Of a stretch of 64,000 nt of DNA, positions 21,795 to 30,798 are shown one piece after another; the first letter of the stretch is position 1; every line of letters begins with the position of its first letter. A model generated the notes under the pieces. It saw nothing but the letters and a program-made list of their open reading frames with translations. It was not told where the DNA came from and did not search any database. The DNA comes from Spongisporangium articulatum (GTDB lineage Bacteria > Actinomycetota > Actinomycetes > Actinomycetales > Kineosporiaceae): positions 496,001-560,000 of the forward strand of contig NZ_JBITLV010000002.1 of the NCBI RefSeq assembly GCF_044465595.1, given 5' to 3'. The position numbers and the translations under genes are program-made.

Positions 21795-21817
21795 GTCGGC
21801 CGCCCCCGGGGCCGGGG

Positions 21818-22837
21818 TCAGCGGGTGTCGCCGCGAGTGGTCACGGCCCGCTGCAGCAGCACGAACACGAAGAGGATGGCGCCCACGAACATCCGGGTCC
21901 ACCACGAGCTGAGCGTCCCGTCGAAGGCGATCAGCGTCTGGATCAGGCCCAGGACCAGCACGCCGAGCACCGTGCCGAACACGTAGCCGACCCCGCCGGT
22001 CAGCAGCGTCCCGCCGATCACCACCGCCGCGATGGCGTCGAGCTCCATGCCGACGGCGTTCAGCGAGTACCCCGACAGCGTGTAGAAGGCCATCAGCACG
22101 CCGCCCAGGGCCGAGCAGAGGCCGCTGATCGCGTACACCGCGATCTTGGTGCGCCCCACGGCCAGGCCCATCAGCAGGGCCGACTGCTGGTTGCCGCCGA
22201 TCGCGTAGACCGTGCGCCCGAACCGGGTCTGGTGCAACACGTAGGCCGCGACGGCCACGGTGGCCAGCGCGATCACCACGCTCCAGGTGACGGACAGGTC
22301 GCCCCCCAGCGGGATGCGTTTCGTGGCCAGGGCGGTGAACAGCTTGTCGTCGATCGGGATCGACTCGAGGCTGATCACGTAGCAGAGCCCGCGGGCCAGG
22401 AACATCCCGGCCAGGGTGGCGATGAAGGGCTGCACGTCGAAGACGTGGATCATCGTGCCCATCGCCGCCCCGAGCACCGTGCCGACCAGCAGCACGGTCG
22501 CGATCACGAGAAGCGGGTTCCAGTGCTGCTTCTCGAGCAGGCTGGCCGACAGCACGGTGGTCAGCGCGACGACCGACCCGACGGACAGGTCGATGCCGCC
22601 GGTCAGGATGACGAACGTCATCCCGACGCCGACCACGAGCAGGAAGCCGTTGTTGATGAACACGTCGAGCAGGACCTGCGGGTGCGAGAAGTTCTCGTAC
22701 CGCAGGGCTCCCGCCGACCACATGGCCACGAGCAGGGCCAGGGTGGCCAGCACCGGGACGTGCCGCGGGTGCGGCCGGTAGGCCAGTGCCGACCGGACGA
22801 CGCCGGGCGCCTCGGGCGCGGTCGTCGCCGTGCTCAT
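21818..22837 (-). CDS. yjfF: sugar ABC transporter permease (YjfF type)
   Basis: This 339-residue permease of the ribose/galactofuranose type (BPD_transp_2) has about nine membrane helices and the family signatures GGIDLSVGSVVALT, VQPFIATLAGMFLARG and AIGGNQQSALLMG. In Escherichia coli YjfF pairs with YtfT to import galactofuranose; beside araBDA in actinobacteria this transporter is more likely to carry L-arabinose (perhaps the furanose form). It is the last gene of the minus-strand transport operon and overlaps the preceding permease by four bases. Confidence 0.88.
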   Translation of the reverse strand: MSTATTAPEAPGVVRSALAYRPHPRHVPVLATLALLVAMWSAGALRYENFSHPQVLLDVFINNGFLLVVGVGMTFVILTGGIDLSVGSVVALTTVLSASLLEKQHWNPLLVIATVLLVGTVLGAAMGTMIHVFDVQPFIATLAGMFLARGLCYVISLESIPIDDKLFTALATKRIPLGGDLSVTWSVVIALATVAVAAYVLHQTRFGRTVYAIGGNQQSALLMGLAVGRTKIAVYAISGLCSALGGVLMAFYTLSGYSLNAVGMELDAIAAVVIGGTLLTGGVGYVFGTVLGVLVLGLIQTLIAFDGTLSSWWTRMFVGAILFVFVLLQRAVTTRGDTR

Positions 22838-23895
22838 GCGGTCACCTTCTCCCGCGTGGTCGGCCGCTCGGCGCGGGGCGGCGTCGACGGTTCGCGTCGT
22901 CGCCGGCGCAGCCGGCTCCGGAAGGCCGGCGACTGCAGCAGGCAGATGGCCGTCACCACGAGCGCCTTGACCAGCAGCGTGACCTCCTGCGGCACCCCGA
23001 TGGTGAGGATGGTCGTGGTCAGCGTCTGGATCATCAGGGCGCCGATCACCGTCCCGGCCAGCGAGAACCGGCCGCCGGTCAGCGACGTGCCGCCGATCAC
23101 GACCGCCAGGATGGCGTCGAGCTCGATCCACAGCCCCGCGTTGTTGCCGTCGGCGCTGTGCACGTTGGAGCTGATCATCAGGCCCGCGGCGGCGGCCGTG
23201 AGGGCGCAGAAGGTGTAGGCCAACCAGACGATGCGCCGAGAGCGGACCCCCGACAGCCGGCTTGCCGCGGCGTTGCCGCCGACCGCCTCGATCAGCAGCC
23301 CCAGGGCCGAGCGCCGCACCAGCACCGCCGAGACCGCGAAGACGGCCAGTGCGACGAGGATGGCGACGGGCAGCCCGAGCCAGTACCCGGCCCCCAGCTG
23401 CGCGTAGGGCGACGAGTTCACGGTGATGATCTGCCCGTCCGTGATCAGTTGCGCGATGCCGCGCCCGGCCACCATCAGGATCAGGGTCGCGATGATCGGC
23501 TGGATGCCCAGCACCGCCACCAGGAAGCCGTTCCACAGCCCGAGCGCCACGCCGAGGGCGAGCGCGGCCAACAGGGCGAACAGGACTCCGCCGAGCGCGT
23601 TCTGGTCGCCGAGCTTCGAGATCTGCAGGCAGGCCAGCGCACCCGCGATGGCCACGACCGACCCGACGGACAGATCGATGCCGCCCGTGGCGATCACCAG
23701 GGTCATGCCGATGCCGACCAGCATCAGCGGGGCGCCCAGCCGGAGGATGTCGATCAGGCTGCCGTACAGGTGACCCTGGCGGACCTCGACCGAGAAGAAG
23801 CCGGGGGTGAAGAACAGGTTCGAGGCCAGCAGCAGGAGCAGGACGACGACCGGCCAGAAGAGCCGGTGCCGGGTCACGGCCTGGAGGGCGTTCAT
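22834..23895 (-). CDS. ytfT: sugar ABC transporter permease (YtfT type)
   Basis: The second permease, 353 residues, begins MNALQAVTRHRLFWPVVVLL. It carries the parallel signatures IATGGIDLSVGSVVAIAGAL and IQPIIATLILMVAGRGIAQL and forms the transmembrane heterodimer with the following YjfF-like permease. An Arg-rich cytoplasmic tail (RSRLRRRRREPSTPPRAERP) closes the protein. It overlaps both the ATPase gene and the second permease gene by four bases, so the three are translationally coupled. Confidence 0.88.
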   Translation of the reverse strand: MNALQAVTRHRLFWPVVVLLLLLASNLFFTPGFFSVEVRQGHLYGSLIDILRLGAPLMLVGIGMTLVIATGGIDLSVGSVVAIAGALACLQISKLGDQNALGGVLFALLAALALGVALGLWNGFLVAVLGIQPIIATLILMVAGRGIAQLITDGQIITVNSSPYAQLGAGYWLGLPVAILVALAVFAVSAVLVRRSALGLLIEAVGGNAAASRLSGVRSRRIVWLAYTFCALTAAAAGLMISSNVHSADGNNAGLWIELDAILAVVIGGTSLTGGRFSLAGTVIGALMIQTLTTTILTIGVPQEVTLLVKALVVTAICLLQSPAFRSRLRRRRREPSTPPRAERPTTREKVTA

Positions 23896-25436
23896 GCGGG
23901 GGCCCCGCTCGCGATCAGCTCCATCACGGTCTCCTGGGTCAGGTCGGTGTTGTCGAGCTGGGCCACGAGGGTGCGGTCGCGCAGCACGGCCACCGTGTCC
24001 GCCAGCCGCAGGACCTCCTCGAGTTCGGCGGAGATGAACAGCACGGCCATCCCGTCGCGGGACAGGCCGGCGACGAGCTGCTGGATCTCGGCCTTGGCGC
24101 CGACGTCGATGCCCCGGGTCGGCTCGTCGAGGATGAGGATGGTCGGCTCGGTGGCCAGCCAGCGCGCCAGCAGCACCTTCTGCTGGTTGCCGCCGCTGAG
24201 GTGGCCCGCGGGCATCTCGGGGTCGGCGGGCCGGATGTCCAGGGCCTCGATGTACTTGCGCGCCACGGCGTCCTGGCGGCGGCGGGGGATGGGCCGCATC
24301 CAGCCACGCGCGGCCTGCATGGCCAGGACGACATTCTCCCGCACGCTGAGCTCGGCGAGGATGCCGTCGACCTTGCGGTCCTCGGGGCAGAAGGCCATGC
24401 CGTGCCGGATCGCCGCCACCGGGGAGCGCATCAGCCCCGGCGTCCCGTTCACCTCGAGGTCACCGGAGTCGGCCCGATCGGCCCCGAACAGGAGGCGCAC
24501 GGTCTCCGTGCGTCCCGAGCCGAGCAGCCCGGCCAGGCCGAGCACCTCGCCGGAGTGCAGGGTGAGGTCGAGCGGTTCGACGGAGCCGGTGCGACCGAGG
24601 CCGTGCGCCCGCGTGACCACCGGCCGGGACCGCAACTCCTCGGGGTCGCGCACCGGCTGCTCCTCCAGCTCCTCGAGGACCTCGAGCTCCTTGCCGATCA
24701 TCAGCGTGACCAGCTGGACCTGGCTGAGCTCAGCGGTGCGGTACTCGCCGACCAGCTTCCCGTTGCGCAGCACCGTCATCCGGTCGGCGATCTCGTAGAC
24801 CTGGTCGAGGAAGTGGGAGACGAACAGGACCGCCACCCCCTCGTCGCGCAGCTGCCGGACGACGCGGAACAGCTGCTGCACCTCCTCGGCGTCGAGGCTG
24901 GAGGTGGGTTCGTCGAGGACCAGCACCCGGGCCGAGACGTCGATGGCCCGGGCGATCGCCACGAGCTGCTGGACCGCGATCGAGTGGCTGCTCAGGGCCG
25001 AGCCGGGGTCGAGGTCGAGGTCGAGGCGGGCGAGCAGATCGCGGGTGCGGCGCCGCATCTCGCCCCACTGGATGCGGCCGAACCGGCGGGGTTCGCGGCC
25101 GATGAAGAGGTTCTCCGCCACCGACAGGTTGGGGCAGAGATTGACCTCCTGGTAGACGGTGCTGATGCCCGCGGCCTGCGCCTCCTGCGGGCTGGTGACC
25201 TCGAGGTCGGCGCCGTCGAGGCGGACCGTGCCGCCGTCGCGGCGGTGGACGCCGGTGAGCACCTTGATCAGGGTCGACTTCCCGGCGCCGTTCTCGCCCA
25301 TCAGGGCGTGCACCTCGCCGGGGAGGAGGCGGAAGTCGACCCCGTCGAGGGCCGTTACGCCGGGGAAGGTCTTGCGCACCCCGCGCATGGTGAGGACGGC
25401 CTGGGCGTCGCCGTCGTCGTCCCTGTCGTCGTCCAT
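23892..25436 (-). CDS. ytfR: sugar ABC transporter ATP-binding protein (YtfR type)
   Basis: This 514-residue ATPase has two fused nucleotide-binding domains, typical for ribose/arabinose-type importers. The N-terminal half has Walker A GENGAGKST and signature-like region VAIARAIDVSARVLVLDEPTS. The C-terminal half has a degenerate Walker A (LLGSGRTETV) and LSGGNQQKVLLARWLATEPTILILDEPTRGIDVGAK in pieces. It drives sugar import through the two permeases. An acidic N-terminal extension (MDDDRDDDGDAQ) is unusual. It follows the binding-protein gene after 79 bases that include a hairpin. Confidence 0.92.
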   Translation of the reverse strand: MDDDRDDDGDAQAVLTMRGVRKTFPGVTALDGVDFRLLPGEVHALMGENGAGKSTLIKVLTGVHRRDGGTVRLDGADLEVTSPQEAQAAGISTVYQEVNLCPNLSVAENLFIGREPRRFGRIQWGEMRRRTRDLLARLDLDLDPGSALSSHSIAVQQLVAIARAIDVSARVLVLDEPTSSLDAEEVQQLFRVVRQLRDEGVAVLFVSHFLDQVYEIADRMTVLRNGKLVGEYRTAELSQVQLVTLMIGKELEVLEELEEQPVRDPEELRSRPVVTRAHGLGRTGSVEPLDLTLHSGEVLGLAGLLGSGRTETVRLLFGADRADSGDLEVNGTPGLMRSPVAAIRHGMAFCPEDRKVDGILAELSVRENVVLAMQAARGWMRPIPRRRQDAVARKYIEALDIRPADPEMPAGHLSGGNQQKVLLARWLATEPTILILDEPTRGIDVGAKAEIQQLVAGLSRDGMAVLFISAELEEVLRLADTVAVLRDRTLVAQLDNTDLTQETVMELIASGAPA

Positions 25437-25469
25437 GCTGCTCCTCGCGCTCGTCGTCGAGCCGTCGGC

Positions 25470-25502
25470 GGTGGCCGCACCCGCCGAGCGGATGCGGCCA
25501 CC
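25470..25502 (-). terminator. intra-operon hairpin after the ytfQ-like gene
   Basis: GGTGGCCGCA and TGCGGCCACC form a perfect 10-base stem just after the binding-protein stop codon and before the ATPase gene. It probably stabilises or partly terminates the message, so that the binding protein is made in excess. Confidence 0.55.
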
Positions 25503-25515
25503 TTCGAGTGTGACC

Positions 25516-26508
25516 TCAGTACTGCCGGCTGGGGAGGGCCTCCTTGGCCTGAGCCTGGTCGAAGGTCGTCTCCTTGGTCTCGACGCGCTTCGGGATGCTC
25601 TGCCCGTCGACCACCTGCTTGGCCAGGTCCATCAGTTGCGGCCCGAGCAGGGGGTTGCACTCGACGATGTAGTTGATCTCGCCGTCGGCCAGGGCCTGCA
25701 TGCCGTCGTGGACCGCGTCCACCGTGATGATCTTGATGTCCTTGCCGGGCGTCAGGCCGGCCGCCTTGATCGCCTCGATGGCCCCCAGACCCTCGTCGTC
25801 GTTGTGCGCGTACAGCACGTCGATGTCCTTGTGGGCCTTCAGGAACGCCTCCATCACCTGCTTGCCGCCGGCGCGGGTGAAGTCACCGGTCTGGGACGCG
25901 ATGATCTTGATGTTCGGGCTCGCCTTGGTGGCGTTGCGGAAGCCCTCGGCCCGGTCGAGCGCCGGGGCGGAACCCGTCGTCCCGCTGATCTCCACGACGT
26001 TGGTGGGCTTGGAGCCCGCGTCCTTCACCAGCCACTCGCCGGCCTTCTCGCCCTCCTTGATGAAGTCGGAGCCGAGGAAGGTGGCGTAGAGCGAGGTGTC
26101 CTTGGAGTCGACCGCCCGGTCGGTGAGGATCACCGGGATCTTGGCGGCCTTGGCCTCCTGCAGCACCGGGTCCCAGCCCGACTCCACGACGGGGGAGAAG
26201 GCGATGACGTCGACCCGCTGCTGGATGTAGGACCGGATCGCCTGGATCTGGTTGGCCTGCTTCTGCTGCGCGTCCGAGAACTTCAGCGTGATACCGGCGC
26301 TGGTGGCCGACTCCTGGATGGACTTGGTGTTGGCCGTGCGCCAGCCGCTCTCGGCACCGACCTGGGCGAAGCCCATCGTGATCTTGTCGCCGCCGGAACC
26401 TCCGGAACCGGTCGAACCGCCGCTGCCGCCGCCGCAGGCCGACAGCAGGCCGGTGACCGCGACCACGCCCGCGAGCGCGGTGAGCATCCGTTTGCGCAAT
26501 TTCCCCAT
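25516..26508 (-). CDS. ytfQ: periplasmic-type sugar-binding lipoprotein (YtfQ type)
   Basis: A 330-residue solute-binding lipoprotein: basic start MGKLRKRML, hydrophobic segment, lipobox LLSAC, then a Gly/Ser linker and a periplasmic-binding-protein fold (ITMGFAQVGAESGWRTANTKS, VDVIAFSPVVESGWDPVL, VLYAHNDDEGLGAIEAIK). The GFAQVG.ESGWR pattern is that of YtfQ, the galactofuranose receptor. It captures the sugar outside the cell for the YtfR/YtfT/YjfF-type importer encoded next. An AAGGGAG sits unusually close to the ATG. The promoter region upstream holds LacI-type operators shared with araB. Confidence 0.9.
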   Translation of the reverse strand: MGKLRKRMLTALAGVVAVTGLLSACGGGSGGSTGSGGSGGDKITMGFAQVGAESGWRTANTKSIQESATSAGITLKFSDAQQKQANQIQAIRSYIQQRVDVIAFSPVVESGWDPVLQEAKAAKIPVILTDRAVDSKDTSLYATFLGSDFIKEGEKAGEWLVKDAGSKPTNVVEISGTTGSAPALDRAEGFRNATKASPNIKIIASQTGDFTRAGGKQVMEAFLKAHKDIDVLYAHNDDEGLGAIEAIKAAGLTPGKDIKIITVDAVHDGMQALADGEINYIVECNPLLGPQLMDLAKQVVDGQSIPKRVETKETTFDQAQAKEALPSRQY

Positions 26509-26571
26509 CTCCCTTGATCGAGACTTCAACGCCCGTCGGACGTCCCTGTGACCGCAGTCACTTGCAGGGAG

Positions 26572-26585
26572 TGTGAACGGTAACA
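26572..26585 (-). promoter_or_regulatory. LacI-type operator near the ytfQ-like promoter
   Basis: TGTGAACGGTAACA shares its left half with the perfect operator at 26737 and has a degenerate right half. It lies 64 bases upstream of the binding-protein start, near a minus-strand TTGACC (26594-26599) that could be a -35. Confidence 0.55.
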
Positions 26586-26693
26586 AGGCGGACGGTCAAC
26601 GACCTGAGGTAACAGATCCGTAACGTATGGGCGAGTGATTGAGGATCGAACCTTTGTCCCACTAGTGCCGTTCTGCCTGCGGCAATAGATCTC

Positions 26694-26699
26694 TTGACA
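26694..26699 (+). promoter_or_regulatory. -35 box TTGACA of the araB promoter
   Basis: A perfect TTGACA lies 79 bases before araB. No convincing -10 follows at 16-18 bases (CCACTC), so the promoter may be weak or need an activator. The 26509-26772 gap holds only regulatory sequence. Confidence 0.45.
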
Positions 26700-26736
26700 C
26701 GACCCCGGTCGGTAGCCCACTCTCGCCTCACCGTGC

Positions 26737-26750
26737 TGTGAACGTTCACA
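26737..26750 (+). promoter_or_regulatory. LacI-type operator upstream of araB
   Basis: TGTGAACGTTCACA is a perfect 14-base palindrome of the shape bound by actinobacterial LacI/AraR-type repressors. It lies between the -35 box and the araB start, where a bound repressor would block transcription. The likely ligand-responsive regulator is the LacI protein encoded at 34879. Confidence 0.8.
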
Positions 26751-26772
26751 CGCCACTGTCAAGGGAGACGGG

Positions 26773-28500
26773 ATGACGACCGAACCTGTGCACCGCGCCG
26801 CCGCCGGGGCGCTCGTCGTCGGGATCGATTACGGCACCCTCTCCGGTCGCGCCTCGGTCGTGCGGGTGGCCGACGGTGTCGAGCTCGGCAGCGCGGTGCA
26901 CCCCTACGGGCACGGTGTGCTGGAGCGGGCGCTGCCCTCCGGCGTCCCGCTCGGCCCGGACTGGGCGCTGCAGGTGCCGCAGGACTACGTCGACGTGCTG
27001 CGGCACGCCGTCCCCGCCGCGCTGGCCGCCGCCGGGGCCGACCCCGCCGACGTCATCGGCGTCGCCACCGACTTCACGGCCTGCACCGTCCTGCCCACCA
27101 CCGCCGAGGGCACCCCGCTGTGCGAGCTGCCCGATCTCACGGACCGCCCGCACGCCTACGTGAAGCTGTGGAAGCACCACGCCGCCCAGCCGCACGCCGA
27201 CCGGATCAACGCGCTGGCCCACGAGCGCGCGGAGCCGTGGATCGCGCGCTACGGCGGCAAGCTCAGCTCCGAGTGGGAACTGGCCAAGGGCCTGCAGCTG
27301 TTCGAGGAGGACCGCGAGGTCTACGACGCGACGGCGCACTGGGTCGAGGCCGCCGACTGGATCGTCTGGCAGCTGAGCGGCGTCTACGTGAGCAACGCCT
27401 GCACGGCCGGCTACAAGGCCGTCCGCCAGGACGGCGCCTACCCCTCAGCCGAGTTCCTGGAGGCGTTGAGCCCCGGCTTCGGCGGGTTCTTCACCGACAA
27501 GGTGGAGCAAACCATCGGTCGGCTGGGGGAGCGGGCCGGTGGGCTGAGCGCCGAGGCCGCGGCCTGGACCGGCCTGCACGAAGGCATCGCCGTCGCCGTG
27601 GGCAACGTCGACGCGCACGTCACAGCCCCTGCGGCCCAGGCGGTCTCGCCGGGTCAGATGGTGGCCATCATGGGCACGTCGACGTGTCACGTGATGAGTT
27701 CGGACCACCTCGCCGAGGTGCCGGGCATGTGCGGTGTGGTGGACGGCGGCATCGTCGACGGCCTCTGGGGGTACGAGGCCGGGCAGAGCGGGGTGGGCGA
27801 CATCTTCGCCTGGTTCGTGGAGTCCGGTCTGCCCCCGGCGTACCGGGAGGCCGCCGCGGCGCGCGGGCTCGACCCGCACGAGTACCTGACCGAATTGGCC
27901 GCCGCGCAACCCGTCGGCGCGCACGGTCTCGTCGCCCTCGACTGGCACAGCGGCAACCGGTCGGTCCTCGTCGACCACGACCTCAGCGGTCTCGTCCTCG
28001 GCACCACCCTGGCCACCCGGCCCGAGGAGGTGTACCGCGCCCTGCTGGAGGCCACCGCGTTCGGCACCCGGATGATCGTCGAGACCTTCGGCGCCGCTGG
28101 GGTTCCCGTCGACGAGCTGATCGTCGCGGGGGGCCTGCTGAAGAACCGGATGCTGATGCAGATCTACGCCGACGTCACCGGCCTGCCGCTGAGCGTGCTC
28201 GACTCCGAGCAGGGGCCGGCGCTCGGCTCGGCCATCCACGCCGCCGTCGCGGCCGGCGCCTACCCCGACGTGCGGGCCGCCGCCGCGGCGATGGGTCGCG
28301 TCGTGCGGCACGCCTACCTGCCCGACCCCGGGGCGGTCGAGGTCTACGACGTCCTGTACCGCGAATACGCCCGGCTGCACGACTACTTCGGGCGGGGCGA
28401 GGCGGCCGGGGGCAACGACGTCATGCGCCGCCTGACCGACCTGCGCCGCCGGGTGCGCAGCGCGAGCGCGGCGCCCGTCCTGGAGGGGAGCGCCCCGTGA
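26773..28500 (+). CDS. araB: L-ribulokinase
   Basis: AraB phosphorylates L-ribulose to L-ribulose 5-phosphate with ATP, the second step of bacterial L-arabinose breakdown. The 575-residue FGGY-family kinase begins with the phosphate-1 loop VVGIDYGTLSGRASVV and contains GVATDFTACTVLPT, PHAYVKLWKHH, ELAKGLQLFEED, MGTSTCHVM and the C-terminal IVAGGLLKNRMLMQIYADVTG motif, all typical of AraB. An AAGGGAG ribosome site precedes the ATG. First gene of the plus-strand ara operon; araD overlaps its stop by four bases. Confidence 0.96.
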   Translation: MTTEPVHRAAAGALVVGIDYGTLSGRASVVRVADGVELGSAVHPYGHGVLERALPSGVPLGPDWALQVPQDYVDVLRHAVPAALAAAGADPADVIGVATDFTACTVLPTTAEGTPLCELPDLTDRPHAYVKLWKHHAAQPHADRINALAHERAEPWIARYGGKLSSEWELAKGLQLFEEDREVYDATAHWVEAADWIVWQLSGVYVSNACTAGYKAVRQDGAYPSAEFLEALSPGFGGFFTDKVEQTIGRLGERAGGLSAEAAAWTGLHEGIAVAVGNVDAHVTAPAAQAVSPGQMVAIMGTSTCHVMSSDHLAEVPGMCGVVDGGIVDGLWGYEAGQSGVGDIFAWFVESGLPPAYREAAAARGLDPHEYLTELAAAQPVGAHGLVALDWHSGNRSVLVDHDLSGLVLGTTLATRPEEVYRALLEATAFGTRMIVETFGAAGVPVDELIVAGGLLKNRMLMQIYADVTGLPLSVLDSEQGPALGSAIHAAVAAGAYPDVRAAAAAMGRVVRHAYLPDPGAVEVYDVLYREYARLHDYFGRGEAAGGNDVMRRLTDLRRRVRSASAAPVLEGSAP

Positions 28501-29171
28501 CCATCACCGCCGAGATCCGGGAGACCGTCGCCGGGCTGCGGGCCGAGGTGGCCCGGCTGCACGCGGAACTACCCCGCTACGGGCTCGTGGTCTGGACGGC
28601 GGGCAACGTCTCGGCCCGCGTGCCCGGCCGCGAACTGGCCGTCATCAAACCGTCCGGGGTCGGCTACGACGAGCTGGACGCCGCCGCGATGGTCGTGGTC
28701 GATCTGGACGGGCGGCTCGTCGACGGGGAGCGCGCACCCTCGTCCGACACGGCCGCGCACGTCCACGTCTACCGGCAGCGGCCCGACATCGGCGGCGTCG
28801 TGCACACGCACTCGCCGTACGCGACCGCCTGGTCCGCCCGCCGCGAACCCATCCCGTGCGTGCTCACGATGATCGCCGACGAGTTCGGCGGCGACATCCC
28901 GGTCGGGCCCTTCGCGCTGATCGGCGACGACTCCATCGGCCGCGGGATCGTCGAGACGCTGGCCGGCAGCCGCTCACCCGCCGTCCTCATGGCCCACCAC
29001 GGGCCGTTCACGGTCGGGCCCGACGCCCGCGCCGCCGTCAAGGCCGCGGTGATGCTCGAAGAGGTGGCCCGCACGGTGCACCTGGCCCGGCAGCTCGGGC
29101 CCGTCGACCGGTTGTCCGGCGCCGACGTCGACCGTCTCTTCGACCGCTACCAGAACGTCTACGGCCAGTGA
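28497..29171 (+). CDS. araD: L-ribulose-5-phosphate 4-epimerase
   Basis: AraD converts L-ribulose 5-phosphate to D-xylulose 5-phosphate, which enters the pentose phosphate pathway. The 224-residue class II aldolase-fold protein shows the phosphate and zinc sites: TAGNVSARVPG, IKPSGVGYDEL, VVHTHSPYATAWSA (zinc histidines) and LMAHHGPFTVG. Length agrees with the family. The GTG start overlaps the araB stop (GTGA), so translation is coupled. araA follows after 41 bases. Confidence 0.95.
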   Translation: MTITAEIRETVAGLRAEVARLHAELPRYGLVVWTAGNVSARVPGRELAVIKPSGVGYDELDAAAMVVVDLDGRLVDGERAPSSDTAAHVHVYRQRPDIGGVVHTHSPYATAWSARREPIPCVLTMIADEFGGDIPVGPFALIGDDSIGRGIVETLAGSRSPAVLMAHHGPFTVGPDARAAVKAAVMLEEVARTVHLARQLGPVDRLSGADVDRLFDRYQNVYGQ

Positions 29172-29212
29172 CCACCCGCCCTACTCAGCACCGTCGCGAG
29201 CAGAGGAACGCC

Positions 29213-30718
29213 ATGAACCGCACCGAGCCGCTCACCGTCTGGTTCCTCACCGGCAGCCAGGGGCTGTACGGGGACGACGTCCTCGACCAGGTCGCGGAGC
29301 ACGCCCGATCGATCGCGGCCACGTTGGGCGCCTCGACGCACCTGCCCGTCGCCGTGGTGGCCCGGCCGGTGCTCACGGACAGCAGCTCGATCCGCCGGAT
29401 CATGCTGGAGGCCAACGCCGACGACTCGTGCGTCGGCCTGATCGCCTGGATGCACACGTTCTCGCCCGCGAAGATGTGGATCTCGGGGCTCGACGTCCTG
29501 GACAAGCCGCTGCTGCACCTGCACACGCAGGCCAACGAGGCGCTGCCCTGGCAGTCCATCGACATGGACTTCATGAACCTCAACCAGGCGGCCCACGGCG
29601 ACCGCGAGTTCGGGTACGTGCAGGCCCGGCTCGGGGTCGCGCGGACCACCGTGGTGGGTCACGTGGCCCAGCCGCGCACGGCCGAACGCGTCGGGGTGTG
29701 GGCCCGGGCGGCCCTCGGCCGGCACGCCCTGCGCCACCTGCGGGTCGCCCGGTTCGGCGACAACATGCGCGACGTCGCCGTCACCGAGGGGGACAAGGTC
29801 GAGGCCGAGCGCCGGTTCGGCGTCTCCGTGAACGGCTACGGCGTCAACGCGCTGGCCGACGCCGTGCACGCCACCGACGACGCGGCGGTGACGGAACTGG
29901 TCAAGGAGTACCAGGACGTCTACGACGTGGCCGATGAGCTGCGGACCGGCGGAGAACGGCACGAGTCGCTGCGCTACGGCGCACGGATCGAGCTGGGCCT
30001 GCGGACGTTCCTCACCGAGGGTGGCTTCGGGGCGTTCACGACGAACTTCGAGGACCTGGGCGCGCTGCGCCAGCTGCCCGGTCTCGGCGTGCAGCGGCTG
30101 ATGGCCGACGGCTACGGCTTCGGCGGCGAGGGGGACTGGAAGACCGCGGTCCTCCTGCACACGCTGAAGGCGATGGCCGAGGGGCTGCCCGGCGGCACCT
30201 CGTTCATGGAGGACTACACCTACCACCTGGTCCCGGGCGAGGAGCTGGTCCTCGGGGCGCACATGCTGGAGGTCTGCCCGTCCATCGCGGCGGGGCGCCC
30301 CCGGGTGGAGATCCACCCGTTGGGCATCGGGGCCCGTGAGGACCCGGTCCGGCTGGTCTTCGACGCGGACCCGGGCCCGGCCGTCGTCCTCGGGCTGGCC
30401 GACCTGGGCGAGCGGTTCCGGTTCGTGGCCAACGAGATCGAGGTCGTCACCCCGCCCGAGCCGTTGCCGGCGCTGCCGGTCGCGCGGGCCGTCTGGCGCC
30501 CGGCGCCCGACCTCGCCACGTCGGCCGAGGCCTGGCTCACCGCCGGGGGCCCGCACCACACGGTGCTGTCCCGGGCCCTGACCGCGCAGCACCTGGACGA
30601 CCTCGCCGAGATGCTGCGCACCGAACTGGCCCTGATCGACGCCGGCACCGACGTCCGGCGGTTCACCCGAGAACTGCGCTGGAACCAGGCGTACCACCGC
30701 CTGGCCCAGGGCCTCTGA
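29213..30718 (+). CDS. araA: L-arabinose isomerase
   Basis: AraA interconverts L-arabinose and L-ribulose using Mn2+, the first step of the pathway. The 501-residue protein begins MNRTEPLTVWFLTGSQGLYG and contains WMHTFSPAKMWISGL, LHTQANEALPW, the active-site segments TEGGFGAFTTNFEDL, FMEDYTYH and GAHMLEVCPSIA with the conserved Glu and His metal ligands. AGAGGAA precedes the ATG. Third gene of araBDA; a sugar-binding protein gene follows after 80 bases. Confidence 0.96.
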   Translation: MNRTEPLTVWFLTGSQGLYGDDVLDQVAEHARSIAATLGASTHLPVAVVARPVLTDSSSIRRIMLEANADDSCVGLIAWMHTFSPAKMWISGLDVLDKPLLHLHTQANEALPWQSIDMDFMNLNQAAHGDREFGYVQARLGVARTTVVGHVAQPRTAERVGVWARAALGRHALRHLRVARFGDNMRDVAVTEGDKVEAERRFGVSVNGYGVNALADAVHATDDAAVTELVKEYQDVYDVADELRTGGERHESLRYGARIELGLRTFLTEGGFGAFTTNFEDLGALRQLPGLGVQRLMADGYGFGGEGDWKTAVLLHTLKAMAEGLPGGTSFMEDYTYHLVPGEELVLGAHMLEVCPSIAAGRPRVEIHPLGIGAREDPVRLVFDADPGPAVVLGLADLGERFRFVANEIEVVTPPEPLPALPVARAVWRPAPDLATSAEAWLTAGGPHHTVLSRALTAQHLDDLAEMLRTELALIDAGTDVRRFTRELRWNQAYHRLAQGL

Positions 30719-30798
30719 GCGCACCACCCGAACCATCCCGATCCATCCCTGCACCACACACCGGCGGCCGAGGAGCCGTCGCCCACCAGGAGGACAGA

